Shown here piece after piece: positions 7,758 through 10,771 of a stretch of 10,771 bases of DNA. Below the pieces are notes generated by a model that did not search any database, was not told the origin of the DNA, and saw only the letters and a program-made list of their open reading frames with translations. A program made the position numbers and the translations under genes. Positions within the stretch are counted from its first letter, which is position 1; every line of letters begins with the position of its first letter. The stretch is taken from the NCBI GenBank assembly GCA_013153375.1, contig JAADEN010000072.1, forward strand, positions 1 to 10,771. The letters run 5' to 3'. The DNA is from Chloroflexota bacterium (GTDB lineage: Bacteria > Chloroflexota > Anaerolineae > Anaerolineales > DRMV01).

Positions 7758-8267
7758 TCATCCTCGGCCTGGCGGGTCGGGGAACAGCACCCGCTGGGGG
7801 CCGCGGTCCACTTCCCAGGGGTACACGATGTACGCGTCGGTGACCGCGGCGTAATAGTCGGGTCGCAGGGAGCCGAACAGGCTGCGATAGGGGTTGAAGT
7901 GCAGCACGCAAGTGTAGGGTTGCCCGCCCGCGGCCAGCACCCGAGCCCGCACCGCGGTCATGGTGCGGCCCGAGCCCCAGACATCGTCCACGATGAGGGT
8001 GGTGCGGCCGCGCAGCAACTCTTCTTCGGGGAACTGCAAGAACTGAGGCCAGGCGCTGAGTTTGGCCTTGTGCATCGCCAACTCGGCGGGGAAGTCCACC
8101 GACGCGGTGAGGATGTGGGTGATGTCCAGGGCCTCGGCCAGCAGGCCGCCCGGCACCAGCCCGCCGCGCGTGATGACCACCATGGCCGCGAATTCGGTGT
8201 CGAATTGGGGAATGAGGTGGTCAATGAGTTGGTCCACATCGTCCCAGGTGAGCAGTTCCCGTCGCAT
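7758..8267 (-). CDS. Phosphoribosyltransferase (xanthine-guanine/hypoxanthine type, COG2236-like)
   Basis: A 169-residue type I PRTase, probably cytosolic and in purine salvage, transferring ribose-phosphate from PRPP to a purine base. The N-terminal TWDDVDQLIDHLI and VVITRGGLVPGGLLAEAL (30-47) match the Gpt-like pattern. The PRPP loop is LIVDDVWGSGRTM (91-103), with two Asp followed by GSGRT where DTGGT is common. The C-terminal YIVYPWEVDRG matches the hood that contacts the base in the xanthine-guanine group. Length fits. The ATG has TGAGG 7 bases upstream. It is the first gene of a minus-strand operon with the protease and glycosyltransferase, driven by an extended -10 about 55 bases upstream. 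The exact base (xanthine, guanine or hypoxanthine) is not readable. Confidence 0.9.
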   Translation of the reverse strand: MRRELLTWDDVDQLIDHLIPQFDTEFAAMVVITRGGLVPGGLLAEALDITHILTASVDFPAELAMHKAKLSAWPQFLQFPEEELLRGRTTLIVDDVWGSGRTMTAVRARVLAAGGQPYTCVLHFNPYRSLFGSLRPDYYAAVTDAYIVYPWEVDRGPQRVLFPDPPGRG

Positions 8268-8327
8268 ACTCGTGCCTCAGAGGGGGAATGGGCTCCGCGG
8301 CGGCCAAGCGCCGTAGCCTGCACTTGC

Positions 8328-8336
8328 ATTATACCA
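8328..8336 (-). promoter_or_regulatory. Extended -10 promoter of the phosphoribosyltransferase operon
   Basis: The minus strand reads TGGTATAAT, a perfect TATAAT with the TG of an extended -10. The start would be near 8321, giving a leader of about 55 bases. No -35-like hexamer sits at the usual distance, which is typical of extended -10 promoters. Confidence 0.7.
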
Positions 8337-8360
8337 ATGAACGGCTCGGCCCCGCGGCTG

Positions 8361-8369
8361 TGCTAAAAT
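8361..8369 (+). promoter_or_regulatory. Extended -10 promoter of the deacetylase-family gene
   Basis: TGCTAAAAT gives TAAAAT (8364-8369) with a correctly spaced TG. The start would be near 8376, about 37 bases before the ATG at 8413. No recognisable -35 is present. Its upstream side faces that of the minus-strand promoter at 8328-8336 with only 24 bases between them, so a protein bound there could affect both. Confidence 0.65.
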
Positions 8370-8412
8370 TCCTTTCGATAAGTTCGGAACGCGAACCGAG
8401 AGAGCGTGGAAG

Positions 8413-9426
8413 ATGGCCGAAGTTTTCGCCACCTGGGCGCCTGCGCCCGAGCATCGTTATCCTGGGCACCCTGAAGGGCCGCAGCGTCTGCAGGGCTTGG
8501 CCGACTTGCCCCAGACCGCGGACGGCACCGTGTGGCTGGAGCCCAGCCCCGCGCCTGTGGAGGCCCTGGCCCGGGCCCACGATCCGCGGCACATCGCCTA
8601 TCTCGAGGCCGTGTCCAAGCAGGGGCCCGCGGTCATCGACTACGCGCCCACTTATGTCACGCCCTCCTCCTTCGACGACGCCCGGCGGGCCGCGGGCGGC
8701 ACCCTGGCCGTCTTGGACGCGGTGCTGGCCGGCCCCGACCGGCGGGGTTTCGCCTGGGTGCGCCCGCCCGGACACCACGCCACCCGCACCCAGGCCATGG
8801 GCTTTTGCCTGTTCAACAATGTGGCCGTGGCCGCGCATCAGGCGCTGGCCCTGGGCCACGGGCCCGTGCTCATCGTGGACTTCGACGCCCATCACGGCAA
8901 CGGCACCCAGGACATCTTTCGCCACGAGCCCCAGGTGGCCTATTTCTCGACCCATCAGGAGGACATTTATCCCGGCACCGGCGCGTTCGAGGACGAGCCC
9001 CAGGCGCGGGGCCGCATCGTCAATGTGCCGCTGCCCGCTTTGACGGGCGACGACGGGTATCGCCGCGTGTTCGAGGAAGTGCTGTGGCCCTGGGCGCTCA
9101 GACTGCGTCCGGCGTTGGTGCTGGTGTCCGCGGGTTTCGATGCGCATTGGCGCGACCCGCTGACCCGGCTGGGGCTTTCTGCCCTGGGCTTCGCGCACCT
9201 GGCGCGGCTGTTGCTCGCCCTGGCCGCGGAGACCGCGGCCGGGCGCATCGTGTTCGTCCTCGAGGGCGGCTACGACCCTCAGGCCGTGGCCGAGAGTGGA
9301 CGCGCGGTGTGGGCGGTGCTGCACGGGCACGAGCCGCCCCCCGCCGCGCTGGGCCCCTCGCCTTATCCCGAGCCCGACATCGCGGAACGGGTGCACTACG
9401 CCCGCCGCTTGCACGGTTTGCCATGA
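8413..9426 (+). CDS. Histone deacetylase family protein (class II-like zinc amidohydrolase)
   Basis: A 337-residue zinc hydrolase of the arginase/deacetylase fold, removing acetyl or related acyl groups from lysines, polyamines or small amides. Bacterial relatives include acetoin-utilisation AcuC, acetylpolyamine amidohydrolases and class II HDAC-like proteins. Catalytic features are intact: the RPPGHHA motif with the His121-His122 pair, zinc ligands Asp158 and His160 in DFDAHHGNGTQ, the third ligand Asp243 in SAGFDAHW, and the transition-state Tyr287 in LEGGYD. The N-terminal HPEGPQRL motif and overall length fit. The ribosome site is weak (GAGAG or GGAAG near 8399-8412). The stop overlaps the next ATG as ATGA (9423-9426), suggesting the pair is co-translated. 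There is no signal peptide, so it is cytosolic. The substrate cannot be assigned. Confidence 0.93.
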   Translation: MAEVFATWAPAPEHRYPGHPEGPQRLQGLADLPQTADGTVWLEPSPAPVEALARAHDPRHIAYLEAVSKQGPAVIDYAPTYVTPSSFDDARRAAGGTLAVLDAVLAGPDRRGFAWVRPPGHHATRTQAMGFCLFNNVAVAAHQALALGHGPVLIVDFDAHHGNGTQDIFRHEPQVAYFSTHQEDIYPGTGAFEDEPQARGRIVNVPLPALTGDDGYRRVFEEVLWPWALRLRPALVLVSAGFDAHWRDPLTRLGLSALGFAHLARLLLALAAETAAGRIVFVLEGGYDPQAVAESGRAVWAVLHGHEPPPAALGPSPYPEPDIAERVHYARRLHGLP

Positions 9427-10771
9427 GCGCGTTGGAGAAGAAGCCCTTGAGGGGTGTTGGGGACATCCGGCGGGCGCGGCGTCTGGGGTTCGCGTTCGCC
9501 AGCCTGCTGCTGGGCCTGCTCCTGATGGCCGCGACCCAGGCCGCGGCCCAAGCCGTGCTGTGGCAGGTGGAGCCGGTGGCCTACCCGCGCGGGGCCGCGT
9601 ATGTGAGCGTGTACGGCCCCGACGGCTTCTTTTTGCCCGATTTGTCCTCCGAGGCGTTCACCGTGCTCGAGGCCGGCGCGCCGCGGCCCGTGGAGGAGGT
9701 CCAGGTCGAGCGCCCCGGTTTGCACATCGCGGTGGCGCTGAACCCCGGCCGCGCGTTCGCCATTCGGGATGTGCGCGGCGTGCCCCGGCATCTCTACATT
9801 TTTTACCAACTCCAGTCGTGGTTGGAAAAGGCTCCGGCCGGGCACGACGACTTGAGTTTGCTCACCCTCAACGGCCCCACGCTGACCCACACCGACGACC
9901 CTCGGGCGCTGTTGGACGCGCTGACCGACTACTACGCGCTGCACAGCGCGGACTTCCGCACCATGACGCCCGAACTCACGCCCCTGATTCACGCCATCAC
10001 CCAGGCCGCGGCTCCTTCGCCGCGGCCCGGCATGGGACGGGTCGTGCTGTTCATCACCGCGCCGGTGCCCGAATTGCAGCCCGGCGACCTGGATCTGCCC
10101 CGTCGGCGGGCCCAGGAGGCGCATGTGCGCCTCTGGGTGTGGCTGGTGGCCCCGCCCTCCGAGGCCCGCACCGCGCAGGGCCGCATGTGGGCCCAACTGG
10201 CCGCGGACACCGGCGGTCAGTTCCTCGTGTTCTCGGGGCAAGAGGTGCTGCCCGACCTGGCCGCCTCCTTCGCCGCGCTGGACGGCGTGTACCGGGTCGT
10301 CTATACCCGGGAGCAGGCCAAGCCGGGCACCTATCCCGTGCAGGTGCGGGTGCGCACGCCTTACGGCACCCTGGAGACGGAGGAGGTGCTGCTGGAATGG
10401 AATCCGGCCCCGCCTCAGGTGCGCTGGCTGGTGCCGCCCCAGGATGTAACCCGGCGGCCCCCCGCGCCGGACGCCGATCCCACCACCTGGCAACCCACCG
10501 CGCAGCGCCTGGAGGTGGCGGTGACTTTCCCGGACGGGCAAAACCGTCCCTTGCGCCGCAGCGCGCTGTGGGTGGACGGCGAAAAAGTGGCCGAACACAC
10601 CGCGCCGCCCTTCGAGCGCTTCGAATGGGACCTGACGGGCTATACCCGCACCGGAACGCACACGCTGCAAATCGAGGTCGAGGATGTGTTGGGCCTGGTC
10701 GGCGCTTCGCCCCAGGCCGAGGTCACGGTGCGGGTGGCGAGCGCGTCCGAGCCCGCGGCCACGCCGCAGAC
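9423..10771 (+). CDS. Secreted von Willebrand A-like protein with Ig-like region, 3'-truncated by the window edge
   Basis: The frame is open from the ATG at 9423 to the window end, 449 residues so far. A signal peptide is clear: basic residues 6-20, hydrophobic core 22-36, and a likely cut after AQA at residue 44. A short beta domain (45-95) precedes a VWA-like Rossmann region. Its strands include GLHIAVALNPGR (99-110), DDLSLLTLNG (142-151), VVLFITAP (207-214), RLWVWLVAP (236-244) and LAADTGGQFLVFSG (259-272). The first strand has NPGRA where a metal-binding VWA domain has DxSxS, so the MIDAS site seems lost. YRVVYTREQAKPGTYPVQVRV (290-310) begins a first Ig-like segment. A second, about 361-438 (LEVAVTFPDG, ALWVDGEKV), follows. 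There is no ribosome site; translation probably depends on the upstream gene through the ATGA overlap. The role may be extracellular adhesion or binding, but this is inference. Confidence 0.78.
   Translation, partial: MSALEKKPLRGVGDIRRARRLGFAFASLLLGLLLMAATQAAAQAVLWQVEPVAYPRGAAYVSVYGPDGFFLPDLSSEAFTVLEAGAPRPVEEVQVERPGLHIAVALNPGRAFAIRDVRGVPRHLYIFYQLQSWLEKAPAGHDDLSLLTLNGPTLTHTDDPRALLDALTDYYALHSADFRTMTPELTPLIHAITQAAAPSPRPGMGRVVLFITAPVPELQPGDLDLPRRRAQEAHVRLWVWLVAPPSEARTAQGRMWAQLAADTGGQFLVFSGQEVLPDLAASFAALDGVYRVVYTREQAKPGTYPVQVRVRTPYGTLETEEVLLEWNPAPPQVRWLVPPQDVTRRPPAPDADPTTWQPTAQRLEVAVTFPDGQNRPLRRSALWVDGEKVAEHTAPPFERFEWDLTGYTRTGTHTLQIEVEDVLGLVGASPQAEVTVRVASASEPAATPQ

Noticed and set aside
6059..7843. 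A 594-codon plus-strand open frame opposite the protease gene
   Set aside because: The composition is repetitive (Gly, Arg, Gln, His) with no recognisable motif. The minus-strand frame shows an intact catalytic triad and ribosome sites.
9396..10670. A 424-codon minus-strand open frame opposite the VWA-like gene
   Set aside because: It lacks family motifs. The plus-strand frame has a signal peptide, ordered beta strands and an ATGA junction with the upstream gene.

Overview
The window is a GC-rich bacterial chromosome segment (roughly 65-70% G+C by eye). It is densely coded, with no gene-free stretch longer than about 145 bases. Gene content and protein style suggest a member of Chloroflexota, probably Anaerolineae-like: secreted serine protease with a Thr/Pro-rich linker, von Willebrand-like secreted protein, GT-C membrane glycosyltransferase, orphan biotin carrier. 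This is inference from protein character; there is no rRNA or marker gene that settles it. No mobile element, CRISPR array, phage gene or origin was seen.

Left block, plus strand (2-3518): the 3' part of mutS (mismatch repair ATPase, cut by the window edge), a 69-base gap with a weak promoter, then three genes joined by ATGA stop/start overlaps. These are an RsuA/RluB-type 23S rRNA pseudouridine synthase, a biotin carboxyl carrier protein, and a CYTH-domain protein (class IV adenylate cyclase / triphosphatase superfamily). The end of the CYTH gene overlaps tail-to-tail by 55 bases with the next, oppositely oriented gene.

Middle block, minus strand (read from 8267 down to 3464): a xanthine-guanine-type phosphoribosyltransferase, a membrane-anchored trypsin-like protease with a beta-sandwich-like C-terminal domain, and a GT-C integral membrane glycosyltransferase resembling the AftB group form one likely operon. 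It is followed by a tRNA-Pro(GGG) with its own promoter, an encoded CCA end and a hairpin directly behind it, and then by an inositol monophosphatase family gene.

Right block, plus strand (8361-10771): a short divergent control region carries two extended -10 promoters facing away from each other. One drives the phosphoribosyltransferase operon. The other drives a histone-deacetylase-fold amidohydrolase coupled by another ATGA overlap to a secreted protein with a von Willebrand A-like fold whose metal site is degenerate. That last gene is cut by the right edge.

Most of the window is housekeeping or common environmental-bacterium content. I did not find a convincing undescribed defence or mobile system. 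The points most worth a second look are the protease architecture with a cysteine-bracketed calcium-loop motif, the deacetylase / degenerate-VWA pair, the AftB-like glycosyltransferase downstream of that protease, and the orphan biotin carrier in the rRNA-modification / CYTH operon.
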